Part shown: one piece after another, positions 1 to 11,804 of the stretch
Layout: every line of letters starts with the position of its first letter
How positions within the stretch are numbered: the stretch's first letter is position 1
Assembly: GCA_012845835.1 (NCBI GenBank)
Contig: JABAKD010000016.1
Location: 9,252,121-9,316,120, forward strand
Direction: 5' to 3'
From: Undaria pinnatifida
Taxonomy: Eukaryota > Sar > Phaeophyceae > Laminariales > Alariaceae
DNA length: 64,000 nt
Made by a program: the position numbers and the translations under genes
The notes under the pieces: model-generated
Told to the model about the DNA's origin: nothing
Seen by the model: only the letters and a program-made list of their open reading frames with translations
Database searches by the model: none

Positions 1-1025
1 GGTGGGGGGTTCTCGCTGGCCACAGGGATGTTGTCGTGTAGGGCATGTACGCCTGGCGTAGGTGGAGGGGCTGGGGGGTCCAAAGAAGGGTGCCCAAGGG
101 TGGCTAGTGGTACTTGCACCAGCGGGGAGAGGGAGGTTCCGAGGAGGTCGCCCGGTTCGAGATCGGTTGATCCTGACAATGGGATAGTCTGGTGTCCGTC
201 GGAGACGAAAATTTCCTTGTCGGTGAGAAGGTCCTCGCGGGGGAGCATGTTGACCATGTACTGCCCGGTAAACGCCGGGGCGCCTGACTGGCGCACGAGG
301 TTGACCTTGATGAGCTTCGGCGAGGAGGAAAGCGAAATAACTTTCGTGCCGGCGAACCGGAGGTGGTAGACGTCGTCGGTGTATCGGTCGTCGGGAATGA
401 AGGCGGAGGCCCTGTTGGTGTCGTGGTGGTGCAGGGAAAGTTCGCCCAGGGTCGGTTGGGGGGGCTGGTGTGGCAGCTGGGGCTGTCGCGGGAGCGTGGT
501 ATACGAGCGTCGCTCGAAGCGCATCCAGCTATCTCGCCCCAAGAGGATGGGATGCTGCATAGTTCCTGCAGGAACGACGCAAGCCCATACTGCCAGGGCG
601 GCGGTGGGGGTTTGGTGGTGCTTAAACTGGATGCTTAAGCGGATAGAAACGGAGGTGGAGAGGGGAGTCGAGGTTCCGAAACCTCCCCATGAACGAGGTG
701 AGTTCTGTCGCTCACACTCATCCGTTGCTGACCGGGACGCCTTCAGTTGTTCCACGGCGGCGGTGGTGATGAACGACTGGGGGGAGCCTGTGTCGAGCAG
801 CGCCACGAGTTTGCAGCGTTTGGCGGCGGTAGGGCCGCTGTGGACTAATACTTCGGTCGTGAACGACGCGTCGTCGACAGTTAGGATGCCGCTTGTAAGG
901 CACGGTCCATGTTCTGGTATCGTCGGCGCGGTAGTAGCGAGGTATAGGTTGGTTGCGCCGTCGTCGACGCCAGATTGTGAAGGAGTCGTGGTGCCGGATG
1001 TTGGGAGGGAAGGGACGCAGGGGTA
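1..1025 (-). CDS. Retroelement polyprotein fragment with retropepsin-like aspartic protease (partial)
   Basis: The minus strand is open from just after a TGA at 1026-1028 to the window edge, about 341 codons. The frame carries LVALLDTGSPQSFI, the catalytic Asp-Thr-Gly loop of retropepsins, with the Asp codon at 792-794. About 80 residues later comes ILLGRDSWMRF (around 523-558), which matches the second conserved hydrophobic-Gly-Arg/Asp segment of retroelement proteases. The rest is Pro/Ser/Thr-rich. This enzyme class cleaves retroelement polyproteins. No start Met lies near the 5' end of the frame, so the frame probably continues a gag-type reading frame by frameshift or is a decayed internal piece. 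Reverse transcriptase and integrase would lie beyond position 1. The element class (LTR, DIRS or other) cannot be told from this piece, and no LTR was recognised at 1030-1560. Confidence 0.7.
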
Positions 1026-1560
1026 TCAGCTTCGCTTGGAGACAGCACCGGTTCTTCTTTGATGATTTCTTATTACTGGCGTTGAGCTATGAGAAGCTCG
1101 AAGGAGACAGGAAAGGGGAAGGAGTGAGAGCATGGGGGTGGGGTGAGGCTCACAGAGTTCGCTTCACCCTCCAGCATTGCTGCTGTGCTCTCTTCTGGAC
1201 CTTTACCTATGGAACGTACAAGGAACGTTCTCCTAGGTGTGCTATATTCCCAAGAGCGCTTAACGCGCTTACTTCTACCTATCTTGTCCAGAGGAGGACG
1301 TTCCATTACCGAGAACGTTCTTGTGGTATAAGCTAGCTATTCTCTACGGGTTATCCGCTTCACTAAGAATATTCCGTTCTAAGGGAATCTTCTTGTGGCC
1401 AATAGACCGTTACTCTGCGGACTATCTTACCGAATATATTGCCCGCTATACCGACACTCTATTACACAGGCTCATCTAACCGTGGCCAGCGTTTGCTTTC
1501 AAAATCATGTAGGCTGGGTCTTCATCGGGTCATCCCAAAGCGAGCCCACGAGCGTACACC
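1026..1560. other. 5' flank of the retroelement frame, no gene seen
   Basis: AT-richer sequence with several GAACGTTC-like palindromes (near 1222, 1295 and 1313). It could be leader or LTR sequence of the minus-strand retroelement, but no second copy is present in the window to prove an LTR. Confidence 0.3.
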
Positions 1561-1599
1561 AGCTAGGAGCTGATACACGCCACGTGCCATCTCATATAT

Positions 1600-2735
1600 A
1601 AGAGGTCTTAATAGGGCCAGCGTTGAGGTCCCGCCGCACCGGGGAGGACAAGGTCCCATCCCGGGGTCAGAAGTCCGCATATCTACAACTCCAACAACCG
1701 ACCAAGGCTACCGTAGGTAGGGGGGATAGCTCCATTTTATCACTTCTGGGTTCGAGCCACTCGCACGAATGATTCGCTATACCTCATAGACAAAAATACG
1801 TTACAGAAGCGTTTTCATACGCAGCGAAGCTTACCACTCCACCGCGGATTCAAATAACAAAATAGAACACGAAAGCTTACGACCGCCAAGGAACAGGGGG
1901 GTGGGTCACTAGCGCGAGTGACCCCGAGTCACTGCGAAAAAAGGCCCCGAAAGTGACCCCCCCTACTGTAGCCTGTCGCCACCCGGGGACGAAAGCGGTG
2001 ATCCTCCGGGTCGATCCCACCCCGCACGTTGTGGCAGTCCCACTGCCATCCACTGATTGCTGATTGGCTGGGGCTCATAGAGCCAGCGCGCTGTGAGAAT
2101 TGTCCCTCGAGCGGGCCAACGTCGAGGCCCCGCCGCACGCAGGGAGGATTAGGACCAAAACCTGGATCAAAATCCGTCCATACAACTCTACAATTCCAAC
2201 ACCCTGGGGACGAAAACAGTTATCCCCCGGGTCGATGCTCCCTCGCACGGTGTGAACGCCCCACCCCCATCCACTGTTATTGTTGATAAGTTGGGATCAT
2301 GGAGCCAGCGCGCTGCGAGAGTTGCCCCTCGGGTCAACGTCGAGGTCCCTCCGCACCCGGGGGGGATAAAGGTCCCATCCCTGGGTCAGAAATCCTTTCA
2401 TGCATCTACAACTCCAACAACCCTGGGACGAAAACGACAGTGATCCCTCTGGGGGATACCGCCCCGCACAATGTGGACACCCCGCCCCCATCCACTGAAT
2501 GCTGATTGGCTGGGGTTCATGGAGGCAGCGCGCCGCGAGTTTTGCCCCTCGGGCCAACGTCGAGGTTCCACCGCACCCGGGAACAATAAAATTACATCGC
2601 CGGATCAGAAATCCGTTCATACATCTGCAACTCCAACAAGACCCCCCAAGACCCCTGGATAAAATGACGAGCCCCCGAGTCAATGCCTCGCACTGTGCGG
2701 AAACCCCACCCCCATTGCCCTGCGCTTTGAGGACT
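1600..2735. repeat. 221-bp tandem repeat array, about 4 copies
   Basis: The marker CATCCACTG recurs at 2047, 2268 and 2489, exactly 221 bp apart, with a decayed fourth marker near 2713. Each unit has in order CCAACGTCGAGG, CCGCACCCGGG, ATCCGTTCATACATCTACAA-like sequence, a GGGACGAAAA segment and the marker. A related partial unit lies at about 1610-1700, separated by unrelated sequence at 1740-1950. Short frames that cross the array are stopped and differ between copies, so it does not look coding. It could be a small satellite. Confidence 0.85.
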
Positions 2736-2756
2736 GTGTAAAAAGACGACGCGTAT

Positions 2757-2830
2757 GAAAATACGTGGAAGTATGGTGAGCTAAAGCTTTATTTTTCCCC
2801 ATCCGCCGGAGGATAAAAAAAAAAAAAAAA
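2757..2830 (+). repeat. Short dispersed repeat, copy 1 (partner at 63424-63492)
   Basis: ATGAAAATACGTGGAAGT, a GTGGTGAGCT-like segment, TTTATTTT and a CATCCGC(C/T)GGAG segment recur in the same order and orientation at 63424-63492. Poly-A follows directly here. No function is recognised. Confidence 0.6.
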
Positions 2831-3104
2831 TGTGGAAATGCATTTCAAACCATGTGCATAAATATTACCAATCGGTGACTAGGACGAAAAAGTAAGGATT
2901 GTTTGGAGTTTACATATATACCCCAACGGTTTGTTTTCGTTTAGAGTGGTACATCACAGCACACTATATAAATACAGCGAGTTCTACTACCATGCCCTAC
3001 GCTGTAATACCACTATATGGGCAACGCAGATTTAGCGCCACGGGCGGAGCCGTGGCCGTACCGCTAGTAATGATAAAATCATAGATTTCTCCAAGGAAGG
3101 GTGT
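2831..3104. other. AT-rich spacer
   Basis: No gene or repeat partner seen. Confidence 0.3.
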
Positions 3105-3365
3105 TCATGGGGCCGCGCGGCCCCATGACCACGGGATGGGACGGGTTCGCTCCGGGATTTTTTTTGGGTCCCATTGTGTGCGTTATGGGATCCCGCGGTC
3201 AGAATATTACGATCCCACGTTCATGGGATGGGATGGGCCCACTTGGGTTGTATGTGGGATGGGGAAGGGACGGGAAGCTGGGACGCCTTTCATCAATGGG
3301 GACGACATGGGAATCCACAAAATCCGAGATGGGATGGGATGGGATGAGACTAATGTGTCACACGG
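3105..3365. repeat. GGGATGG word block, copy 1
   Basis: Many variants of GGGATGGGATGG and GGGACGGG, interspersed with non-repeated sequence. The same words fill 5130-5405. Runs of GGG on one strand could form G-quadruplexes. All six frames are broken or low complexity. Confidence 0.7.
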
Positions 3366-4140
3366 TGGGGGGACGCCGCAGGGACTGTGTCGTTGGCAAT
3401 GTGAAATTGTACGTGAGATCCAGTACGGGACAACACGTCCCCAACAACCAACTTCGAACGAGAAGTATACCATATACAGTACGGTAATTATTTGCAGGTT
3501 GTTGTCGTATTCTGCAGTCTCCAAGGATGAAGGGCTGCACCAAAACAAAATGCACAATGCCCCTAAAACCTAGCCACCTAACCCCAATTCCCGACACAAG
3601 CAAGTAGACGAGAAATGAGAACTGGAGAAACTAAGTTTTGAAAACGCAAACCCATAGTGTAACAAAAAAACTCAAATAAAACGAGTCGTTTTGAAGTGGT
3701 TCCACAAGGTTTTCGTCCCTCCGCTGGAGACGCTCTTGGCTGGGGTCAACTCTGACGTACTTCATCAAGTGGCCGCAGGTTACCTCTTGTTCTGGAAGCG
3801 TGTCCACCGCGGGAAGCGTTTTTTTCATCGTGCACTTGACGTTCTCGCCGGTCGCCGTTTGTGGCGTGTCTCCACTACATGCTTCCAAATCCCTGAGGTC
3901 TGCCTGTCTGTGTCTCCCTTTTCCAGCACCGACCAGTTGTACCGTGAAAAACAAACAAAAAAAAACGCCTATCTGCAACGTATCTGGCTGTGTGCCGACA
4001 CAGGCTGAGCTGGCTGTGCTGACACAGGCTCAGCAGCAGAGTCGCCGCCGCCGATAGGGTCCGCCATGGGGCTGTGTGTGTGTTTCTCTGCTGCCTGAAC
4101 GCAGTGCGGGTGAACATCGGAGATTCGAATATATGTACGT
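3366..4140. other. Intergenic, no feature supported
   Basis: Frames of up to about 115 codons exist on both strands but overlap each other and match no recognised domain. No repeat partner was found in the window. Confidence 0.3.
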
Positions 4141-4355
4141 ATATATTATTATGAGATCAAATATTTTGTCCAAACTCATCTTTGCAAGCTGTGTGTGATA
4201 CTCCGATCGCGCGTATTACGGGTTGTGTGTCCTCATTGAGGATATAGGTCGGCGACTCCCCTTACAACTACAGTGTAGCTACCAGGGTCAACAGGGTGAT
4301 GTTAGCCAGTCTGTGCGCGGAAACTATAAAACCCGTTTCTGAGGGGGATAAAATC
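4141..4355 (+). repeat. CAGCTGTGAG-family repeat, copy 1
   Basis: Contains CAAACTCATC, GCAAGCTGTGTGTGATAC, TCCGATCGCGCGTATTA, the TGTCCTCAT segment, AGGTCGGCGACTCCCC and GGGTCAACAGGGTGATG in the order seen at 23497-23690 and, reversed, at 49060-49285. It ends near ACCCGTTTCTGAGGGGG. Noncoding dispersed element of unknown class. Confidence 0.75.
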
Positions 4356-4399
4356 TGACAGCTGTGGAAGGAAATGCATCAGTTTATCAAGTGAACCCT

Positions 4400-5020
4400 G
4401 TAAGTCGAAAATCCGGTGAGGGGAGGGTGGATTTTTGAAGGACGTGGGGGCCTGATTTTGATCAAAAGGGGGGCGGGAGGGGGGGAGGGGGGGGAGGGGG
4501 GGGGGTGGGGCAGGTCAATTTGTGCGTGGAAACTATAAATCCTTCTTGTGGGGGAGGGGGGGGGGATGTGGCGGGGGAGGCGGGGGGCGAGGGGGAAGGG
4601 CTTTAGGTCGCATAGAAGTAGGGTACGCGTGGTGCTAGGTCTAGGCGATGGTGCGGGTGGTGGGGAAGGAGGGGGCGTTGGGGGCGGGGGTGGGTGGGAA
4701 TTGCAGCAGCGGCATGGACGGCTCTAAAAAGATAACGAAGCGATATCCAGGGCGTGGCAAGTGGTTATTACTCTGGCGGATTTCGATATTCGGTGGGGCG
4801 TTTAAGCGAGAGGAAGCGAGAAAAAATAAAAGGGGCGGGGGGGGGGGGGGGTCAAGAGGTTTAGGTCACATATAATATTAAAATTTGGTCGGCACTGATG
4901 TTCGCAACATTATGTGTGATCCTCCGATCGCGCGTATTAATCATATATGTAGGGGCTTGATATAAGCGCGGTGCTGGGTCTAGGCGATCGTGCGGGGTGT
5001 GGGGAAGGAGGGGGCGTTAT
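4400..5020. repeat. G-run rich segment with an internal direct duplication
   Basis: Dense G runs (4470-4515, 4550-4600, 4835-4850). The segment 4626-4680 (GGTCTAGGCGATGGTGCGGG and GGGAAGGAGGGGGCG) is repeated at 4967-5018. A fragment of the CAGCTGTGAG family (CTCCGATCGCGCGTATTA) precedes the second copy at 4870-4940. The layout suggests a degraded direct duplication of roughly 4150-4690. High G-quadruplex potential. Confidence 0.65.
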
Positions 5021-5129
5021 GAAATATTCCGTATATGATATCCCCCGAAGAAGATTCTGTTGTACTTTCAAAGACTCTTGTGTGTGTCCTGAACGCTGCA
5101 GAACATTCTATTTGTTGTGGAAGGAATAT

Positions 5130-5405
5130 GCTCTATTTGGATGGGTAGGTCTCGCGCCAAGAGTTCCCATGGGACGGGAGGAGCTGCGTTGACAGCGGGG
5201 TTGGGACGGGAGTAGCTGTGCCAATGCTGGGATCGGAAACAGGTGGGACGGGAGCGGAGTTTTATCGGTTATGTGGAAGCAAGTGGGGTAGGAATTCGCG
5301 ATGGGACGGGAATGGGATGGGATGGGCAGCACAAATATCACTGTGGGATTCCCGTCCCATCCCATCCCATCCCCGTCCTACATGCCCGTCCCATTCAGTC
5401 CCATG
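5130..5405. repeat. GGGATGG word block, copy 2, folding back on itself
   Basis: Words GGGACGGGA and GGGATGGGATGG run forward to about 5335, then their complement (CCCGTCCCATCCCATCCC) runs at 5350-5395. The two arms could form a long G/C-rich hairpin with a loop around 5336-5348. Confidence 0.75.
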
Positions 5406-5504
5406 ACCACCCTTGGATTTCTCGTCCGGTCATCAACTTCATTATTGAACCACTGCACTGGGGAACAGCACGGCGATACCGCCAATTGACGCTGTGTTTT
5501 ATTT

Positions 5505-5890
5505 TCCTAAGAGTTTACTGTTTGGTTCTCCCTCTCGTCCAAAAAAAAATGCTCTAGAATTTTGAAGCCAAAATGTTGAAGCCTATATTTTGAATCCAAA
5601 TTACTGAAGCCCATACTTTGAAGCCACTCAAGCAACCTTATTTGGCTCTCTCGCCTACTAATCTAAAAACAAATGCTGCAGATTTTTTAAAGCCAAAATG
5701 TCGAGTATTTTGGAGCCGAATTACTGAAGCTCATGTTTTGAAGCCACTCAAGCAACCTTCTTTGGTTCTCCCTCTCGTCTAAAAATAAATGCTGTAGAAC
5801 TTCGAAGCCAAAATGTTGAATGCTGAAGTCCATATATATTATTTTGAAGCCAAATTACTGAAGCCCATATTTTGAAGCCACTCAAGCAAC
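5505..5890. repeat. About 120-bp tandem repeat, 3 copies
   Basis: CCACTCAAGCAACC recurs at 5624, 5744 and 5879 (steps of 120 and 135). Each unit carries CTCCCTCTCGTC, AAATGCTG and GAAGCCAAAATGTTGAA-type words. Inside the unit the word TGAAGCC is itself repeated every 20-30 bp. Confidence 0.85.
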
Positions 5891-6800
5891 CCCAAGGGGT
5901 CGTGACTCTCGATTTATTTTTGCAAAAATCAACGGCGCGTTGCGAAGCTCCGGGGGTACGGCCACAAGCACACCAGCAGCAGGGGTAGCTGACATAGAGA
6001 CAGTCATCAGCGCCCAACCCCAACCTTCCCATGCCTTGTGGCTTCATAGCCAATAAATAGTTGGCTGAAAAAAAACGTTCGCTATTAATAGCCAAAGGAG
6101 CAACACATATATCAGAATTGACCGAGTAGCAACATGTCAAGAATCTGCACCCAACATGTCTACACATAAATCGAGCAGCAACATACCAAAAATCGTGCAA
6201 AGTGCCAATAATTTTATGCAAATGTTTGTTTCGAGATATGAGGCTTGTTGCGAACTTTAGCGCTACTATTGATAACACATGTTAACCCTCGCTGCCGCAA
6301 ACTTTTCTTGCGTTAATCTACCGCTTGGGCGCTACATCACCATTATTACTGGCAGTATGGACTATGTTTCGGAAGTCACGATACACTGCTAATCGACAGC
6401 TAGTTGTTGACCATTCACAAGTAAAACCTACGGCCAACAGCGGCGTGGTATCGGGCGTAAGGAGCAATATCGTGCCGAGATGGCTGGCATAATAAAGAGG
6501 GAGAGACCCATGCTGGTTCCCAAAGGTGCGTATGTGATCTTTTCGCAGATTGCAGGATCGTCCATGCTTCAGGCCTGGCCCTGCGGCCTATTACGATTGC
6601 TAATACCAGGTTATAGTAGTACGATGATATTCGTTGCAGTTGTTGCGTGAGCTCTAGAAGGGTTGATCATCCATTATAACTGAAGAAGCAAGCACGGTTG
6701 ACGTTATTGCGACGCCGCAAAGCAGTAATGGAACTTTGTCGCGACATTCGTACCTGGTAGCAACTAACTAACTGATTGATACGGACGTAAACATGCAGAC

Positions 6801-6802
<2 letters not shown>
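5891..6802. other. Intergenic, no feature supported
   Basis: A 176-codon minus-strand frame (5748-6278) starts here but runs into the tandem array and has no recognised domain. Otherwise nothing seen. Confidence 0.3.

Positions 6803-6831
<29 letters not shown>
6803..6831. repeat. (AGT)n microsatellite
   Basis: About nine uninterrupted AGT units. Confidence 0.9.
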
Positions 6832-6832
<1 letters not shown>

Positions 6833-8280
6833 CCTGGTATAGACTAATGCAAAACCTGTTCAACTTCCAAATAATTGGTCACCAAGACTTGTCTGGAGCT
6901 GTTGTTGCAATTTTGCGTTGTTCAAATTCGGATTGGGGTTGGCCTATTATTTTTTATTCCCCCGATCCCAAAACATAACTAACTTTTTTAAAAAAACGGG
7001 ACCCAAAATGGTCCTAATGGGCCCAGATCTTCCCAAAAAAATTGGATTGGGTTTGGTTTTTTGGGTTTCGAACCGAACAATATTAGACTAGTCATAATAA
7101 TATCTGCCTAGAGATTGGGAGGAGGTTCCGCGATCACTGCTCATCATGATACTGCTCCAATGGTACTATTACTATAGTTAGTTGTTGTAAAACACTGTAC
7201 GCATGACAGTACCGCACGACAGCTTCTGCAAGATGTTATTGGTGCGTGATACTGCTACATGCATGATTTATCACTGCCACAAGATGATATTTCGAATGAT
7301 ACTGACACACGATACCGCCAGGCCTGCCGCCAGTAGTCGTCTTGGTGTGTCGTGTGAACGCAGAGCGAAGACGAACACAGGGACTGGTTGTGCACCTTTC
7401 CCGCAGTACATTACTACTCAAATCTGAATTCCAAGCGACGTGAGCAACGTTGTTAGGACCTGGATTTAATTTTGAATACTAGGAGTACATACTACGAGTA
7501 CTTGTCATGGTGTCGGTCCATAAAGTTGCTACATGATGTTATTGTTTTTGCTCCAGGCCTACCGCCACACAATGCCGCCGCAAAATGCTGGTGCAAGATA
7601 CTTGCGTAAGGTGTATTGTGGCAAGATAGGCGCAAGATACCGTTGCTGGTACTTACTTGCAGTATGTCGACTCCGTTCTTCAGTCATTCATCCTGCCGTG
7701 GGGCTTTTGATATTTGCGAATGTACGCGGGTTTGTTGTTATTGTGCCCTTTAGTGCCGCTCTTCGCACATTTTGAGTCGTCTTTCGACGGCCGACGCTCT
7801 ATGGTTCTGCTTGCGCTGGTGCTGCTAGCCGTGCGGTTTTTTCCAACGGTTCTTTGCCAGCGGATCTTTGTCAACTGTTCTTTGCCCGCGGCTACTTTGT
7901 CCGCGTGTGTTACGATACGCCTCGGGATACTGTACATCACACAATACCTCGATATCCCCATCACGTGAGGTGACGCCCCCGCCTTACAACCACTATTAGT
8001 ATATTGCTGCTGCTGCCGCCACCCCCCTTCCGTGCCGCCGCCGCTGACATCAACACCGCCGTCGGGGCTGTGGCACCGCCTTAAAGTAGTAGGTACAAAC
8101 TGGGAGCGCTTGCTCTAGCCAAAACACAATGCAGCCCACGCCGCGTTGCTCGCAAGCCAGCGGCAACGCCAGCATTTTTACACCAACGTGTCAACGGGCA
8201 TACAGAGAGACAGAGTCCGACATTACCGACTATCCGACATTACAGAAATAACATACACAAAGTCAGGTACACAGACATAC
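6832..8280. other. Intergenic with degenerate word repeats
   Basis: 6905-7075 is a degenerate block of GGGTTTGG/TTGGGTTT words. 7140-7320 and 7560-7650 carry repeated GATACTGC and CAAGATAC words. No gene was recognised. Confidence 0.35.
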
Positions 8281-8281
8281 A

Positions 8282-8282
8282 T

Positions 8283-8340
<58 letters not shown>
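8282..8340. repeat. (ACAG)n microsatellite
   Basis: About fourteen perfect CAGA units, then degenerate continuation to about 8400. Confidence 0.95.
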
Positions 8341-8344
8341 CGGC

Positions 8345-8896
8345 AGGGCAGACAGACAGATAGGCCGACACGGCAGACAAACAGACAGACGGAGGAGACA
8401 GACGGAGCGTTTCCTCGGTTTTTCCAAGCCTCAAAAAAATGAGCCAGAGGCAGGTACATCGTACCGCGCACAAGCGAGCGACGTGGTTCCTCAGGTCTGG
8501 TCAAATAGGCTCTTACGCCTTGCAACCACGCGCAACATACACAACGAAAAACCTCATGCCTCCCCCCCCACATCCCGCCACTCCCCCTTTTCCGCTGAAT
8601 ACACTTTTCCTGGATGCTATACTACGCGTAAGGCTTCCTTACGCTCCCACGGGCTTCCTCAATCTTCTTCCGCGTATCGCAGCTGCCTACGCATGATTTC
8701 GACGTAATTTTACCCGTTGTCTGTCACGGCCAGGGACAAGCACAACTGCTACGTATGACGCCTGCATTCATACTGCCTCCGCTCTGGCCGAAAAATGCAA
8801 GCTACATACTCCAATCTCCTCCTATCCTCCTCCTCGTCCCCCTTCTCCCCCTCCCCTTCCTCCTTGTCGCCTCCTTCCCCCCCTTCTCCTCCCCTG
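8345..8896. other. 3' flank of the SPX gene
   Basis: Pyrimidine-rich plus strand (8815-8940), that is, purine-rich in the sense of the minus-strand gene. The acidic-tail coding sequence fades into low-complexity GAGGAG repeats here. No obvious poly(A) signal stands out. Confidence 0.35.
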
Positions 8897-9916
8897 CTAC
8901 CGCCTCCCCTCCTCCTCTTCCCCTTCCTCCTCGTCCTCCTCTTCCTCGTCTCCGTCGTCATCGCTTGCGGGTCCACAACAGTCCCACGTCGGGCTGGGCA
9001 GCCGAAACACGGGCATGCTGGCTTCCATAATCGCTCTTACGTCGTCTCGAGCTCGTCGCACAGCCTCGGCTCGTCGCACCGCCTCCCCTCGTCGCTTTCC
9101 GCTAGCCCCACAAACCCCGATATCTCCGTCGACCTCAAGCGTACCCCCAGGCCCACGCAAAGCGCGATCCCCACGAGCGTCGCCCCCACCCCCCCAGTCA
9201 CAAACCACGAAGCAACAGTTGTTGTTGGGAGCGTCGTAGTTGGGAGCGTCCACACCCGCCGCCGCCGCCGCCCCCGCAGCCGCCCCCAGCAATACCTCCC
9301 TGACTCTCGCAGGGTCGGCTGAGTCCACCACGACAACGCGGTCCGCGTGCGGGCGAACGCGCGCGCATCGCGCGTCCTCACAGTCCGACGGAGTAACCGG
9401 ACCCCCGTTCGCCGCAGCATGCGCCGCATCGGAGAAGACGCCGACAACGACGACCGCGCCAAATTCACGCAAGAATCGGAGGGGCGACGCCCGCTCCGCG
9501 GCCGCGCCCGCGGCCGCCTCCTTGGCTGTCTCCGTCTCCTCCGGACAAACGCCCGCCTCGGCCGGACAGGTAGGTGGACCGTCGTTTCGCCAACACTCCC
9601 CGCCGTCGCAGGAGCCCGGACCGAAGCCGGAGCCACCACCGATGCTACCGCTGCCGCCGCCGGTCCAACCGGCGTGGTTGCTTACCGTAGGGGTGGAAGC
9701 CGAGGAAGAGGAGGAGGACGGGGAGGTGGTGGCCGTCGCGGCGGCGGCGGCGGCGGCGGTTGCGGCGGGCTCTGGAGAGAATCGCGGTCGGTCGAATGTT
9801 CCGACGCTGTAGACGATGCGGTCGGCCCAGGAGGGACCCCCCGCGGCAGGCCCCAGAGCAAGCGCGGGACGCAGGCCTCGAAGGTGGTCCGCCATGGTGG
9901 ACGCCATGCGCACAAT
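8897..9916 (-). CDS. SPX gene exon 5, cytidylyltransferase-like domain and acidic tail
   Basis: 340 codons to a TAG at 8897-8899. The acceptor proposed at 9917 is an AAAAG preceded by a strong pyrimidine tract about 70 bp upstream, so the exact start is uncertain. The conceptual frame also carries a Met at 9946, so this could instead be a separate gene or an alternative first exon. GC is high and codon use is biased to G/C third positions, unlike the flanking DNA. Confidence 0.65.
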   Translation of the reverse strand: MVRMASTMADHLRGLRPALALGPAAGGPSWADRIVYSVGTFDRPRFSPEPAATAAAAAAATATTSPSSSSSSASTPTVSNHAGWTGGGSGSIGGGSGFGPGSCDGGECWRNDGPPTCPAEAGVCPEETETAKEAAAGAAAERASPLRFLREFGAVVVVGVFSDAAHAAANGGPVTPSDCEDARCARVRPHADRVVVVDSADPARVREVLLGAAAGAAAAAGVDAPNYDAPNNNCCFVVCDWGGGGDARGDRALRGPGGTLEVDGDIGVCGASGKRRGEAVRRAEAVRRARDDVRAIMEASMPVFRLPSPTWDCCGPASDDDGDEEEEDEEEGEEEEGRR

Positions 9917-11772
9917 CTTTTCGCAGTTTCGCGCGGCAGGCAGCACGGCACGGCGCGGGAATGACGGACGCGACGATCAAGAAAAAAAAGCAAAGCAGAG
10001 AGAAAGGAAGGGGAAGAGTCACGTCAAGCTTGCAGGCGTAACGGGCAAAAAAGCTTGCGGAGGGGCACTCCCGTCGGGGCAGTTATGTGAACCCTTTCAC
10101 GCTGTTCAGCACTCAGCCGCGGGTCGGATACGGCCGTACGGTATGCGACGAAAAATGTGTACGTATATAAAGAGATCCGTAGCGCGTGACGACGGCGTGG
10201 GGGCGCGCCGGCGCTCCCAATCTCAAGCGCGCCGAAGCCTTGCGCAGCACATCGGGAATACCGCTATCGACAAGACGCCCACGCCTGCTCGCCCATCATA
10301 GACAGGGAAGGGATCCCACCGCTCATCACCACTCCACCTACAGACAGGACGACACGGCAACGTATTCGTCAATCGAAAATAAAGCGTGCCCCCCGTCTAC
10401 CCCCCCACGAAATTATGAGGCCTCGACAACCTTCGCGGCCGGGTCAAGTAAATAGTTATAGCACGCCTCCTGCTCCTCCTTCCCCACCCTCTCACCCCGT
10501 GTGCTCGGCCGCCGTTGATCCAGGGTTGAGTCTGCACCATCGAGGTGAAGAACTCTCGCCCGTTGTTCCCGCCCATCCGCTTGTCCAGCTTCTTCAGCAG
10601 CTTTCTGCGGGCGATCAAGCGGGGGCAAGCGAGAGCAAGCGAGCGAGTGAGCGAGCGCGCCACGTTTTTTTCCGTTGGTAGGACTGTTGAGCGGCGGCAG
10701 TAGAGCTTACCACGTACTGGTGCTCGACGAAAATGGTGGAGGCCGATCTTTGTACGAGGCGAAGGGGGCTATTCCTACATTGATTGATTGCTATCCCTAC
10801 ATAGGTTGATTGGGTTTTTGATTGGGTGAGGGTGTTAGAGCCAGATACACCTCAAAGCGCATGTCGACGGTTTTCTCGAATAAGTGGTCAAGGCGCCCCC
10901 AGTGTCGACGTCGGCGGCGGTGGAAGTTGCGGTACATACAGACGAAACGCGGCGCAATTCGGCAGGGAACAAAAAAAAAAACGCGGGGCCGCCGCGTACG
11001 TGCCATTGACCAACTCGATGACATAGATCACCGCTCTCCAGCGGACGCAAGACTAAATGAGGGGGCGGCAAGCAGGCCGGGTGGTGCGTCGGCGATGCCG
11101 GCACACGCCACTCGCTCGGTGGGGTGGGTTACTCATATCATGCAAACACCGTAGTCGCATGACCACAGACCCTCGCATCCCGATAATGACGGGACGGAGC
11201 ACGTCGGGTTTCCACCAACCAGGCAGGCATCGCGTGGACCAAGCGCGAAGCGTCGCGAGGTGTTCGGCAGAACGCAAGAAGGGTAAGCTCCATCCTACTA
11301 AGAACCGCGCTTGTCAGGCGGACTGCATCTTGTGCGTACTGTCTTCACATGGGTGGCAGGTGTTCATCGTATCGGGCATGGTCGAATGCCCCTTAGGCTG
11401 CGGGGGTAAGCTCCGGCGACACGTCTCACTCACCGGAATGCGTGCATGTTTATGTCGACAAACTTAACCAGATCCCGGGACTCCGAAAGAAGCATGGTAG
11501 CACCCGCTTTTGCCTCAAGAAATCTGCACAAAACAAAACACAAATGAAACAAGGAACGAACGACAATACGACGAAGAAGAGAAAGAGAAAAACGAAACAC
11601 AAACCGAAACACGACACGAGAAAAAAAAACGGCTCAGAGAGGTAACAGGCGACAACAGCGGGAGTGGTTGAAGCCACAAACCTCGACAGTTCGTCGCATA
11701 GCAATGTTAAGCACACCAAGAACAGAAAAAGACGACGACGGCGACGAAAACCGACAACGACAGCAGCAGCAA

Positions 11773-11804
<32 letters not shown>

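Noticed and set aside
8223-8573. Cys/Val/Leu-rich ORF over the (ACAG)n tract
   Set aside because: Pure microsatellite translation.
9240-9964. Plus-strand ORFs of 190-205 codons opposite SPX exon 5
   Set aside because: Antisense shadows of a GC-rich exon; low-complexity Arg/Gly/Ala sequence.
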